Positions 1-9,199 are shown, counted from the stretch's first letter. The stretch: 31,684 nucleotides of DNA from Purshia tridentata (GCA_003254885.1 QANT01005741.1:1-31684), one strand, 5' to 3'. A program made the numbers and translations. Notes: a model not told the origin generated them from the sequence alone.

Positions 1-55
1 TTTATGACTAGTATTGTAATATTATATATATATATTATATAGAGACAAAAATAAT

Positions 56-98
56 AACTTTATGACTTAGAGCTTTACAAGTCGGCGGAGTCTGCTAC
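56..98 (+). repeat. Array-unit upstream block, copy A
   Basis: The 43-bp stretch starting AACTTTATGACTTA and containing ACAAGTCGGCGGAG recurs at 2735-2777 with about two differences. Related, more diverged versions lie at 1197-1234 and 5690-5795. Each lies 0.6-3 kb upstream of an array gene, so it marks the duplicated unit and is not an independent element. It may be a piece of an older repeat. Confidence 0.7.
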
Positions 99-649
99 AT
101 ATGAATTCTTAAGCACATTCAACATAGCAATATTTATTCATGAAAATGTGGAGGAAAAAAATTGAATTATATGTTACTCTTTTTGAAACTGCATGTATAG
201 CATCAACTTAATTGTTGTTAATTATAAAAAGAAATATTATAATAATACTTGGAATATTAAAACTAGGTGGGCTGCTCTTATATTTAATATTATCAACAAA
301 AAACAGAAAAGTATATAAACAAATTTTCAATCATCATTGGGTCAAGCAAGCAAGTGATCAAGATCGAGTTCTCGGTATGATATATATATATATGGATATA
401 TCATAATATATCAACTTTATGCTATTTTCTTCTTCTTTTTTATTTTTTATTGTTCAAAAGCAAACGAATAGATGAAAGGTTTTTGCAGACTTATCTAATC
501 CAAGCTTATTATCTGCAAAGGCATTTACATATAAAGTACCCTACATTGAAGCTAGTCTTGGATTAATTGCATTGTATATACTAACTGAAACAAAGTAATA
601 CCAATTTTTGGACGAACAAAAGTTTAGACCTTAATTAATATACAGAATG

Positions 650-900
650 GTATATATGTAATATATCAGCTACTTTCTTTTTATAATTCTGCAGTCTAAT
701 TCGATTTCTTTTCAATGATTAGTGTTTTACGCTGATTAGGTTTGATGATTAATTGGGCTAAAATTAGATTGATCATTTTCATTAATTGTTTTTTTTTTTC
801 TTGTTAGAACATCTTAAAAATTCCTCCACAAGTCAATCAAATAAAAAAGAGGAAAGTGAAAGATCCTATTTTCCTTTACTATTATCATCAAAGTAGCCCT
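650..900 (+). repeat. Orphan 3' flank of a lost array unit
   Basis: From about 660 the sequence (CAGCTACTTTCTTTTT, then a GATTAGG/TTTGATGATTAATTGGG segment, then AAAGTGAAAGATCCTATTTTC near 855) matches the DNA downstream of the other copies: about 2318-2410, 9200-9290, 14250-14345 and especially 4359-4770. No coding part of the family is found just upstream, so this appears to be the 3' end of a unit whose gene was deleted or moved. The match was judged by eye. Confidence 0.6.
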
Positions 901-1196
901 TTTCCAATCTTACTGATTAAAAATTGTGGATTTAACCTGACGTAGACCTCAAGTTAATTTTGAATACCCAATCTGTTGGTTATTCAATTCTCACACATGC
1001 TTTCATATAAATCTAATTATTTATTCTTTGTTTGTCTTGTTCATAAAATACACGTAGTAATCAATTTAGTTATACTTTATTTTGTCGTTTCTCCCTTGGT
1101 CCTCCATAAAGCTTACAACTAGTACCGTTACTACTATATTATTTCTTTATTAATTATATATTCCATACTGCAAAAACAATATTATATAGATGCACT

Positions 1197-1234
1197 AAAA
1201 ATAAGTCCTTAACTTTAGAGGCGGAGTCGGCGGA
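1197..1234 (+). repeat. Array-unit upstream block, copy B
   Basis: AAATAAGTCCTTAACTTT followed by GGCGGAGTCGGCGGA matches 2724-2770. The preceding AATATTATATAGATGC matches 5711-5727 and the window start. This is a second, shorter copy of the unit marker within 600 bp of the first array gene. Confidence 0.55.
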
Positions 1235-1610
1235 TTATTAATTATATCCAATTAATAGATTAGACGAACTTGATTAACTTTTAAAATTCAATTAAAACTT
1301 TTTAATTTGTCTGCCGTTTTCTTTGAGTATTTGTCTTTGTTGGGCTTGATGCGGGGCAAACAAGAGTGTATCTCTGTTGCGGAAACCACGAGGAAAGAGC
1401 GAGAGAGTATCTATCAGGAGATCAAATTCTATTTGGTTTGTAAAGTCGGGCCACATATGTGATGCAACTTTTTGCGACATAGACAATTAACTCATGAAAG
1501 ACAATTACAAACACAAAGTGAAATTGCAAATTAATTTCTCAAATGTGTATTTGGCCGTTTGATTGAGGGTCTGTGACTTTGTGCAAACTAATGTTTCCTC
1601 AAAGCCGAAA

Positions 1611-1650
1611 GCGCGTCCACTGAATATTGTTTTGCGATCATGATGACGTG
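1611..1650 (+). promoter_or_regulatory. CGCG box and TGACGTG motif upstream of array gene 1
   Basis: GCGCGT at 1611-1616 matches the CGCG-box consensus bound by CAMTA calmodulin-binding factors (known for the motif, not shown here). TGACGTG at 1644-1650 is a bZIP/as-1-like core. The CGCGT core is 180 bp before the ATG, close to its position in the other copies. A TATA-like stretch (TTTAAATA, 1707-1714) follows. Confidence 0.5.
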
Positions 1651-1790
1651 TAACGCCAAACCAAACCAACCTTTCAATTCCATTTTTCTATACCCTTAAT
1701 TCGTCATTTAAATACCCACAGCTTTCAGAAAATTGATCTATCATCAAATCACAACCCCCTAAACAGAAACAAAAACACCGAGAGATTGCA

Positions 1791-2111
1791 ATGAAGAAGA
1801 CAATTTCAGAAGCAGGGAAGGCGTTCAAGAACTACTCCAACCCAGCTGACAAAACAGAGTACCCAAAGGAGCAGCTAATCAACAAGACTGCATATTATTG
1901 CTTCAAACCAAAACTTGGGGGTCTGATTCCGGCACAGAGGAGGTCAGTAAAAAGAATGATTTTTGATGACATACTCCGATTTTTTCGGTCTCTGCTTTCT
2001 GGCCCCAATACTCCTTCTTCCGTTTCTGCTGAAACCCACAAGGCTGCTGCTGCTAAAATATCAAACACCATGAAGATCAGCAGCAACCAGGTTAACCCAA
2101 GTCCACCATAG
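1791..2111 (+). CDS. Small array protein, copy 1 (unknown function)
   Basis: Intronless gene for 106 aa, family not recognised. The protein has a basic N-terminus (MKK), a Y-Y-C-F-K-P-K segment near residue 43, the core RRSVKRMIFDDI at about residues 57-68, a short amphipathic L/F-rich stretch, a Ser/Thr/Ala-rich linker and the C-terminus SNQVNPSPP followed by TAG. There is no signal peptide or membrane segment, so cytosolic synthesis is expected. It is one of at least four related genes in 12 kb. The copies at 8669 and 13662 start at an ATG preceding this position. Here the equivalent triplet two codons upstream is ATT, so the start has slid to the next Met. The C-terminus matches the copy at 13662 best. 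A small peptide precursor or regulatory protein is possible, but the function is unknown. Confidence 0.75.
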   Translation: MKKTISEAGKAFKNYSNPADKTEYPKEQLINKTAYYCFKPKLGGLIPAQRRSVKRMIFDDILRFFRSLLSGPNTPSSVSAETHKAAAAKISNTMKISSNQVNPSPP

Positions 2112-3350
2112 CATTTCCATATACAATATTACAATGTAGGATCGTCTTGCTCGCTTACTTCTAAGTTCTAAAACAGAGATGCAGATGTTTTCCTATGGTT
2201 TTCCTTATTGCTTTCTATACTTGGGTCTTAGTTGGTGTGGTGCTTTTCCTTTTGTCATTGTTGTAGTTTCTTTGGCTTTGATATATAAAGAATAATGGCG
2301 TGTCATTTATAATCAGCTGCTTTCTTTTTCTAATTTAATTTCTTGCTCTCCATGGTTCATGCTTTACACTGGGTCCACTAGGTCGGGTTTGATGATGAAT
2401 TGGTTAGAATTGTAAACTTATCACAATAATTCACAACCATACTCAACATATACATCTTTATGAGCATAAGAAGAAAATTGCGTAAGCCATAACAAAATTT
2501 AGCAGGTTGATCTTCCACTCTTTACAATTCTTGAGCTCTGTCTATCAATGGGGCTAGACAATCTTTGTGAGCAGGGAGGGACCAGCCCTATTTATATATG
2601 ACTTTCTGATCATATGTCTCTTCCCATTAAGAAAAACTATCAGTATTCCTATTCCTAATTAAAGCACTCTACAATTTAATCAATCAACACATCAGTCTAA
2701 GTCACTACTACTTTATAAGTAGAAATAAATCCTTAACTTTATGACTTAAAGCTTTACAAGTCGGCGGAGTGTGCTACTTGAACACATTATGTTACGGCAA
2801 CTCCTCATCATCAGCTTGACTCCAAATATATATATATATACATACACAGTACAATCCAGGAAACTTCCTATTTATTCTCTTTAATTTTTTAATTTTCTAA
2901 TTAATTAAATTCCAAACTCACTTTGCATGAATTAATTTTTGTGATGATTTACACGTGTGAGATTGAGACAGTTTAGTTTTGGGTAGCGTAGCAAATTTAG
3001 TCTTCCAGTGTGTCTTTTCTTTAATTTGATTGGTATAGTATTGAAGTTCATCAAGTCTTGCCGTCTTGGACGTGGAATATACTATTTATGCACGTACCAA
3101 ATACAAATCTTCTATAAATATATGGTACTAAACAATTTCCTAATAAGTTCGATTACATATATGGTTGAATTGAAGCATATTAATTCAGCTGTCGGTGGAA
3201 GATGTATTATAAGTAAATGGGTCCAAAAAAGAACTCAGGTATGACTTTATAAAACACTCGATCTCTCTTGAAATCCAAATTGTAATGAGGTAGATTTGTA
3301 TAATATGTATGTGATTAGATTTGTCATTAACAATATAATTAATTGTCCCA
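2112..3350. other. Spacer between array genes 1 and 2
   Basis: The first 300 bp are the conserved 3' flank of the family (CAGCTGCTTTCTTT near 2316, GGTTTGATGATGAATTGG near 2385). Position 2735-2777 carries the upstream block, and a (TA)n run sits at about 2826-2841. The open frame at 3008-3244 has no recognisable product. GTCTTGCCGTC at 3055-3065 is the empty-site counterpart of the poly(A) insertion at 6416-6458. Confidence 0.55.
2735..2777 (+). repeat. Array-unit upstream block, copy C
   Basis: Near-identical partner of 56-98 (about two differences over 43 bp), located 0.8 kb before array gene 2. The close match suggests recent duplication of this segment. Confidence 0.7.
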
Positions 3351-3355
3351 GAAAA

Positions 3356-3361
3356 CCGCGT
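3356..3361 (+). promoter_or_regulatory. CGCG box upstream of array gene 2
   Basis: CCGCGT lies 184 bp before the ATG at 3540. This nearly equals the 180 bp spacing in copy 1, although most of the surrounding sequence has diverged. A TATA-like TTTTATACC lies at 3453-3461. Confidence 0.45.
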
Positions 3362-3539
3362 TAATTATTTATACGTTTGAGTCATCACACTCCACATCGA
3401 TCGCTTTCCTAAACATGCCCTTTTTTTCTCTCTGCCGTCAGTCGTCGTTTTCTTTTATACCCAAAAAGATTTCAGATATTTGATCATCATCCAAAGTATC
3501 AAACACAATAATTACACACACTCAAAAATAGAGACAGTG

Positions 3540-3701
3540 ATGGCAATGAAGAAAAACACAGCAGCAGGGAAGACCAGCTTCAAGTACTTGAACCCAGTCA
3601 CAGAGCCAAAGGAGCCAACAGCTGCTTATCATTGCTTCAAACCAAAACCATCTGGGGGTGTAATTCCAGCAAAGAGGATGATTTTTGATGACATAGTCTA
3701 A
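3540..3701 (+). CDS. Small array protein, copy 2, truncated (53 aa)
   Basis: The ATG at 3540 in context GTGATGGCAATGAAG matches the start of the copy at 8669 (MAMKK). The frame is also open upstream to 3480 without an ATG, so 3540 is the likely start. The protein keeps the Lys-rich N-terminus, the Y-H-C-F-K-P-K segment and the end of the core (KRMIFDDIV). It lacks the RRSVK part by a small in-frame deletion and then stops at TAA, because CGA in the sister copies is replaced by a stop. The downstream DNA still resembles the family (TCTCTACTTTC), but the conserved SNQV-PSPP end cannot be found. It may be a shortened functional version or an early pseudogene. Confidence 0.5.
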   Translation: MAMKKNTAAGKTSFKYLNPVTEPKEPTAAYHCFKPKPSGGVIPAKRMIFDDIV

Positions 3702-3872
3702 TTTCTGAGGTCTCTACTTTCATGCCCTACTGCTACTCCTACTCCTCCCTAGTTCCACAAACCCACTTTTGGAAAAGACTAATTTAACCTTTATAAGTCT
3801 TTAATAACATTATATTGGAATAATTGAATGTTATTTGTCAACAAAGTTCAACTTTTGTGCGATCAATCATAT

Positions 3873-3929
3873 AGATTAAGGGAGGAGATATCTATGTTCG
3901 ATCTTCTCCTACAGATTAAGGGAGGAGAT
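3873..3929 (+). repeat. 17-bp direct repeat, 40-bp period
   Basis: AGATTAAGGGAGGAGAT occurs at 3873-3889 and again at 3913-3929. It lies in a segment of about 3780-4115, between copies 2 and 3, that has no match to the other array units. That segment is probably an insertion or a remnant of unrelated DNA. It could encode a short Lys/Glu/Gln-rich tail (near 3957-4020), but no full frame exists. Confidence 0.55.
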
Positions 3930-4116
3930 CAGGAATCTATATGACACTGCGGCTCTAACTATGAAGCTGCAAGCAGAAGTCGCAGAAAATCAAAGAGCAT
4001 GTGGCTGGTCGAGGCCGTGATGAGGAGCTTTGAATATACTTTCGTAGTGGAGGGTCTCTGATTTTCAAGTTGGGTTTTGTATTTAGCTTGTGTTTTTATG
4101 TATGCTTTTTTTTGAT

Positions 4117-4290
4117 ATATTATTCCTTCAAACCAAAACTAGCTGGGGTGCAACAAGAGGAGGTCAGAAAAGAGAATGATTTTTGATGACATACTCCAAT
4201 TTCTAAGGTCTCTACTTTCAAACCCACAAGGCTCAAAGAGTTACATGCACAAAGCAGCAACCACGTTTACCCAATTAACCCCACCATAGC
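4117..4290 (+). pseudogene. Small array gene, copy 3, degraded fragment
   Basis: The sequence CTTCAAACCAAAACTAGC, followed by AGGAGGTCAG, AATGATTTTTGATGACATA and, near the end, AGCAGCAACCACGTTTACCC, is clearly homologous to the middle and 3' end of the array genes. The N-terminal half and an ATG are missing. Small indels disrupt the frame around the RRSVK motif, and the C-terminal SNQVYPSPP equivalent is altered. The 3' flank (4359-4770) is well conserved with 660-900. This is a dead unit. Confidence 0.8.
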
Positions 4291-4299
4291 ACGCATTTA

Positions 4300-5680
4300 A
4301 TTTCCTTGTAATCTTGCATGGGTCTTATTAGCTTGCATGGGTCTAATTCCATTTATTTTCAATGATTCATGTTTTATTTTGATTGGGTCTGATGATTAAT
4401 TTGGCTAAAATTATATTGATCACTTTCTTGATGAATTGAGAGCGAGGTTGACAATAACTATAATTTTTCTTAAACATTTAAGGCCCGGTTATGAGATTTT
4501 AAAGGCTCAATGCGAACCACAATGTCCTCGACCTTAATTATATAAACATTATTCGAACCTATATAGGCTATGGTAGACAATATGCTATGTTTAATTCGCA
4601 ATGTATTTTTGGGCTATCTATTTGCTTATCTAAACTTTGGACCACTAGTTAAAAAATGACTTAGGGCCCATAGCTTATCCACGCATTATGATCTTCATTC
4701 CTTTCCTTCACACCTCAATAAAATAAAAAAGGCAAAGTGAAAGATCCTATTTCATAATCAGATTTTCTTTTACTATTATCTGATGGCCGGTACTTCAAGT
4801 GTTGATAATTGTTGATATATATTAGATGATAGCAAATTTGCATATAATGGTCTTACTTAATTAAAAAAAGAGATTAAGTCATAAGAGGCAAAGTCGGTAG
4901 CTCAACTTATAGAATTGGGACAAAAGCTCCCCTTTACATATTCAATTTTGAACCTTCCCTCTCCCTCTCCCTCTCCCTCTCCCTCTTTCCTATAATAAAA
5001 AATAAAAAATAAAAAATAAAAACCTGCTTGTGATCTTGCAGTGTCACAAAAGCAAAATGCTAAAAAATATTTATACTTAATTTTATGTGCTACATAAAAT
5101 TGAGTCAAGCAATAAAAAAATAGTCAAATTTACTAAAACTTAACTAATCAAATGGAGTCCAAATAAAAGATGTGTAATTGGGTAAGTTAAGGTTATGCCT
5201 CCTTCCAAGTATATATACATGTGGCTTTTATCAAAGAATATGCGTCCTTATATGTGACACAAAAAGGGTGGGCCCGGTTTGTAATTGGTTAGGTTCTTTT
5301 GTCTTTGGTCGTGTAGAAAGGTTTTAATTTTTGGGGCGTTTATATAATGCAATAATTTTAGGGTTTTTTTGTTAACTTTTGTAAGTTTGGGGCGTTGATG
5401 AGATTTCCCAATAACAACATTAAATCATATCCCTACAAAAAATCAAAATAAATAAATAATCATCACATATCTCTTTGTCGGGCCCTCATGACGTGGAAAC
5501 TTTTTCCTACGATATATTTTCCAATAAAATGTGAGGATTGCATGCTTATGATTTTGTTTGAAATTAAAGACTTTGGGAGGCTATCACATGACATCATACA
5601 ACTTAGCATTTAGTAAGGAACATGCGAGGAAATAATCAAGCAGAACTAGATGATTTCAACTAGTTGGGCTTACTTTTCCC
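4300..5680. other. Spacer after pseudogene copy 3
   Basis: Up to about 4770 this is family 3' flank. The rest is AT-rich with no gene recognised. It holds a (CCCTCT)n run at about 4957-4986 and an (AAAAAT)n run at about 4994-5021. The minus-strand frame at 4902-5108 is a translation of these simple repeats. Confidence 0.55.
4957..5021. repeat. Compound microsatellite (CCCTCT)n and (AAAAAT)n
   Basis: About five CCCTCT units are followed within 10 bp by about four AAAAAT units. Both are simple tandem arrays visible by eye. Confidence 0.85.
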
Positions 5681-5689
5681 GTATTCTTT

Positions 5690-5795
5690 TATTAATTATA
5701 TGTACAAAAATAATATTTTATAGATGCTGAAAACCCTACATGGCTAGCTTGTCGGCGGTGTCGTGAATATCCAGTCTGCTACTTAAACACATTAT
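5690..5795 (+). repeat. Array-unit upstream block, copy D (diverged)
   Basis: TTGTCGGCGGTGTC (5749-5762) and TCTGCTACTTAAACACATTAT (from 5774) correspond to the blocks at 56-98 and 2735-2790. AATATTTTATAGATGC just before corresponds to 1176-1192. This unit precedes array gene 4 by about 2.9 kb. The extra distance is partly explained by the hAT insertion at 7110-7801. Confidence 0.6.
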
Positions 5796-5835
5796 TAGCA
5801 GTCGGCTTATATCATCACGTTAACTAATATTTATA

Positions 5836-6003
5836 ATAGATATTTAGGATTAAATACCTTTTTTTAATATTTTTTTAAAAAATTAATATCACTCATAATT
5901 TTTGAGTTTGACTTTTAACTAATAAATTTGATGTTCTTTTTAGAATAGGTTATAAATTTACAGTCTATTTGTTTTGGGTTTTATTTGTTTGACAAATTTG
6001 CTC
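5836..6003 (+). repeat. Dispersed repeat, copy 1 of 2
   Basis: The segment from ATATTTAGGATTAAATA through TTTACAGTCTATTTG to GTTTGACAAATTTG matches 10391-10540 with scattered differences and small indels. It may be a fragment of a dispersed element or part of the duplicated array unit. No ends could be defined. Confidence 0.6.
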
Positions 6004-6415
6004 TGAGCCTAATTTTACTTTTTTAGTTATTTTTATGTTTATTTTAGTACTTTTTTTTTCGAATTTGAAGAATATTTTCCTATTTTATTCTATTTACCCT
6101 TCTAGGGTGTAGAATTAATTATCTTAATAAAGGCGTTATATTAGGATTTAATTTTAGAATTTTCACTATAAAAAATCAATCAAGAAACTTCTTATTTTTT
6201 ATCTCTAAATTTCATCATCGTTTGGTAAATTGTTAATTAATTAAATTCCAATTCCAAACTGACTCGGGAAGCATATGCATGCATGCCTTTATTGTGGTGC
6301 TTTAAATTTACATGTGCCACAACTTTTATTTTGTGGCAAATTAGTCTTATATACGTACCTACTTTTCTGCTGATTATTGGAAAGCTAGAATTTCATCAAA
6401 TTAAGTCTTGCCGTC

Positions 6416-6458
6416 CCCTGGCCGAAAAAAAAAAAAAAAAANAAAAAAAAAAAAAAGT
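6416..6458 (+). mobile_element. Short poly(A) retroinsertion with target-site duplication
   Basis: A 43-bp insert, CCCTGGCCG plus about 32 A (with one N at 6442) plus GT, is flanked by the 11-bp direct repeat GTCTTGCCGTC (6405-6415 and 6459-6469). The paralogous sequence at 3055-3065 has the motif once and continues with CTTGG, so it looks like the empty site. Poly(A) with target duplication is the signature of LINE-driven retroposition of a severely truncated RNA. Confidence 0.6.
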
Positions 6459-7036
6459 GTCTTGCCGTCTTGAGCAGTTGACTTTGGATTTTAGTTATAA
6501 CTTATATGATACTAAGAAATTTCCCAAGTTTCCTACTTAATATTTATGATCAATTTAAAACGAATAAATTATCTCTCACTTTGTTTTAAATACCACTTTT
6601 TCATAAAGTTAATAACCACCCACTTTGAGGGAGAAGATAGAAATGGAGCTTATATATATGGATAGAAAGTTTTAAGTAAGGATATCATACTTTAAGAAAA
6701 GTAACAATTTTTTCTCTATGTACCACCCCTAATGCAATTTGATGTTCGTAACTGTGATTTTTTAGATCTCTCCTCAAGAGTCATTTATGGGAAAAATTAG
6801 TTAAATCGGTAATTTTTGGAGCATCTAAATTGTATAGACAAATATAATAATTGGATAAAATTGAAATTATGTTAGCTATAATGAACTGATAAAACAATTT
6901 TCAATTTGACTGATTTTTTGCAAAAGATTGTCTTTGAATGAAAATCTAAAATATGAATGATTTCGTGTTTAAATTGTAGGTGGTGAGAGAATGTTTTTAC
7001 TTAAAACTTTTTTTCTCTATATATATACAATATATG

Positions 7037-7056
7037 AGTGTGTGTGTGTGTGTGTG
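7037..7056. repeat. (GT)n microsatellite
   Basis: About ten GT units. No other feature is associated. Confidence 0.85.
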
Positions 7057-7109
7057 AGGGGTTGGAAGTACTAACCCATTATATATTTAACTATTTAAGC
7101 AACCATTAG

Positions 7110-7801
7110 CAGGGACGGATCCAGGATCTTTAACTTGGGGGGTCAAGATTAGGGCACTTTCTAGTTTGACGCTGCGAAGTGGCAGCAAAATTTTTTAAGG
7201 ACCACTACTGACTTAAAAAATTTTTTAGTATTTTTAAGTATTTTATTTCTCATTTCTAGTATTTGGTTAAATTAGATTGTTGTTAGATTTTCATTTCTAT
7301 TTCATAAAGTTAATTAGGTTTTTATTTTAGTAAGTTTAAATATTTTGTGTCTAGATTTAATTTTATGTTACTTCATTTTGTGTTTATTTATTTTAAGCCC
7401 AAAAGAATAAGAGGGTCAAGATAAATAAAATAAAGATCCAACCCTTGAGCCCAAAGCCTCCTCCCAATCGGCCTAGCTCCATAAGCAGCCCAAAGTCAAA
7501 TTAGTCCAGCGCCCACAACTTTCTCAAAGCTTCCTGATGAAGATGAACCCATCTCTTCCTCCAGCTCAAAGCTTCCTCCTGAGGCTAAACAAAACAAAAC
7601 AAAACAAAAAATGTAGAATAGAGGTGGTGTTCTTCAGCCTTCGAGGTTCGCCAAGGCTTGGAGGGTCGCCAACGGGGTTTGGGGGGTCGTAGTCGCTGGG
7701 CTTGGATGGTCACTACATTGAGAAAGGGATTTCGTTGGGAAGGGATCGCCGGCGTTGGGGGGTCGCCCGACCCCCTACCTCTGAACGTGGATCCATCCCT
7801 G
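7110..7801. mobile_element. Non-autonomous hAT-type DNA transposon, 692 bp
   Basis: Terminal inverted repeats CAGGGACGGATCCA (7110-7123) and, on the other strand, CAGGGATGGATCCA (7788-7801) differ at one of 14 positions. They are flanked by a perfect 8-bp duplication ACCATTAG (7102-7109 and 7802-7809). CAGGG ends with 8-bp duplications are typical of the hAT superfamily. There is no transposase frame. The right 200 bp is G-rich on the plus strand with repeated GGGTCG-like words. The minus-strand frame at 7585-7887 runs out of the element and is not a gene. Confidence 0.9.
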
Positions 7802-7809
7802 ACCATTAG

Positions 7810-8450
7810 TAAGTAAAAATTAAGAACCGGGTTCAAATTAAGAGTAAATAAATAAAAGATTAATGCTGACGTTGGAGCCAAAGTCAAGTGTTTTAAGTTT
7901 GTTTAAGTTTAATCTTAACGCAAATATTGTGAAGCAAAGTAAACAAAATGTTAATCAACCACGTGATTGAATTGAAAAATTAGGTTCAGCAGTCAGCAGT
8001 CGTCAACAAATGTATTAAGACATTAATCTTCAGTTGATTTGGAATTTTGGAACAAGTTGACGATGAAGATTCATTTTACAACATTCGATCCACATCCACA
8101 TCCGCTATCTATGTCCATGTCTGTAACGTTGAAATTTTTTTCCTACGATTTGGTGATTTAGTAAATTAATTATTTTTCATTTGGTTTGAAAAGTCGGAAG
8201 GTGAGTGGGACACAATCTACCTTCATCTTACTGCCACCTACGTCATAAGTGTAAGAAAGGTTAAGATTTTAAATTTATATTTCAAATTTAAATTCTAAAT
8301 ATATACATATATGTTAATATTTTATTTGTAATAAAAATAAATAATACCGAATTTAAATCATGCATAAATCATTAATGTACACAAATTTCGGATCACTAAC
8401 CCAATTTTGGCTGTACGCTTTCAGGCCTGTGATATGATATGAGTCCCCAC
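7810..8450. other. Upstream region of array gene 4
   Basis: No gene is visible. A G-box CACGTG lies near 7962, and CAGCAGTCAGCAGTCGTCAA near 7988 resembles 12846-12866 upstream of array gene 5, so this is probably the shared far-upstream part of the unit. The minus-strand frame at 8353-8646 covers the promoter and leader of gene 4 and is likely chance. Confidence 0.5.
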
Positions 8451-8459
8451 CTGTCCAAA

Positions 8460-8490
8460 ACGCGTCCGCTAGTCTATGACGTAAGGCGCG
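8460..8490 (+). promoter_or_regulatory. CGCG boxes and TGACGTAA upstream of array gene 4
   Basis: ACGCGT at 8460-8465, TGACGTAA at 8477-8484 and GGCGCG at 8485-8490 lie 180-210 bp before the ATG. A TATA-like TTTATTTAAAG follows at 8575-8585. The order CGCGT, then TGACG, then TATA is the same as in copy 1. Confidence 0.5.
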
Positions 8491-8668
8491 AAAGCACGCA
8501 CAAGACACAAAAGTAAAGAAAGTTAAGAAACCAACCCAAAACTTCAATTCCCAATCCTTCCATGACCTTATTCGTTTATTTAAAGCAACATACACAATGT
8601 GGCCACACAAAAAAACCCACATACACAAGGCCCAAAACAGACACAAAAACTGAGTAAGGCACTGAGAG

Positions 8669-9169
8669 ATGGCAATGAAGAAGACTAACTCAGAAGCAGG
8701 GAAGGCGTTGAAGTACTACTCAAACCCACCTCACAAAACAGAGTACCCAAAGGAGCAGCTAATCAACAACAACAACACTGCATATTATTGCTTCAAACCA
8801 AAACCTGGGGGTCTGATTCCTGCAAAGAGGAGGTCTGTTAAAAGAATGATTTTTGATGACATAGTTCGATTTTTTGTGTCTCTGCTTTCAGGCCCCAATA
8901 CTCCTTCTTCCACTTGTGCTGAAACCCAAACCCTGCTGCTACTGTCAAGAGCAGCACCAACCAGGTTTACCCAACCCCACCATAGCCTTACCATGCAATG
9001 CATACAATGCCTTACCTTACCATCTAAACTTCTAAATTTAACAGAGATGCAGATGATGGACTCCTCTGCTTTTCCTTGTTGCTTCAATATTCGGGTCTTA
9101 GTTGGTGTGATGTTTTACTGTTTTACTCTTCCTTCTCTCATATTTTTGTACTTTCTTTGGCTTATATAA
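8669..9169 (+). CDS. Small array protein, copy 4, with frameshifted hydrophobic tail (166 aa)
   Basis: Starts MAMKK. Residues 1-92 follow copy 1 closely, including Y-Y-C-F-K-P-K and RRSVKRMIFDDIVRFF. After S-T-C-A-E-T-Q near residue 92 a net deletion shifts the frame. The family C-terminus is still present in the +1 frame, where it reads S-T-N-Q-V-Y-P-T-P-P and ends with TAG near 8987. The translated frame instead continues for about 70 residues, ending in a Phe/Leu-rich stretch (about residues 147-166) that could act as a membrane tail. That tail is encoded by what is 3' UTR in the other copies. It is either a new protein variant or a gene on its way to decay. Confidence 0.6.
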   Translation: MAMKKTNSEAGKALKYYSNPPHKTEYPKEQLINNNNTAYYCFKPKPGGLIPAKRRSVKRMIFDDIVRFFVSLLSGPNTPSSTCAETQTLLLLSRAAPTRFTQPHHSLTMQCIQCLTLPSKLLNLTEMQMMDSSAFPCCFNIRVLVGVMFYCFTLPSLIFLYFLWLI

Positions 9170-9199
9170 ATAATTAATGGTGTGTGATTTATGATCAGC

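Larger units (their letters stand above)
1..1600. other. Non-coding upstream region of the first array gene
   Basis: I see no supportable gene here. The stretch is AT-rich and holds two copies of a short block found again upstream of other array genes (56-98 and 1197-1234), plus an orphan 3' flank of an array unit (about 650-900). The short open frames at 212-406 and on the minus strand at 1292-1486 have no recognisable product and look like chance. Confidence 0.6.

Noticed and set aside
1895..2086. Antisense open frames over array genes (also 8785-9087 and 13802-14017)
   Set aside because: They are the complement of conserved coding sequence, with ends that follow the sense gene. No independent start or motif is visible.
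6283..6540. 85-aa frame running through a poly(A) tract with an N
   Set aside because: It is made of Lys codons from the A-run and includes an unknown base. It is explained by the retroinsertion.
7585..7887. 100-aa minus-strand frame
   Set aside because: It crosses the right end of the hAT element and its target duplication, so it cannot be an ancestral gene and shows no transposase motif.
8353..8646. 97-aa minus-strand frame with Trp/Phe-rich sequence
   Set aside because: It overlaps the promoter and leader of array gene 4. The composition comes from CCA/AAA-rich leader DNA read backwards.
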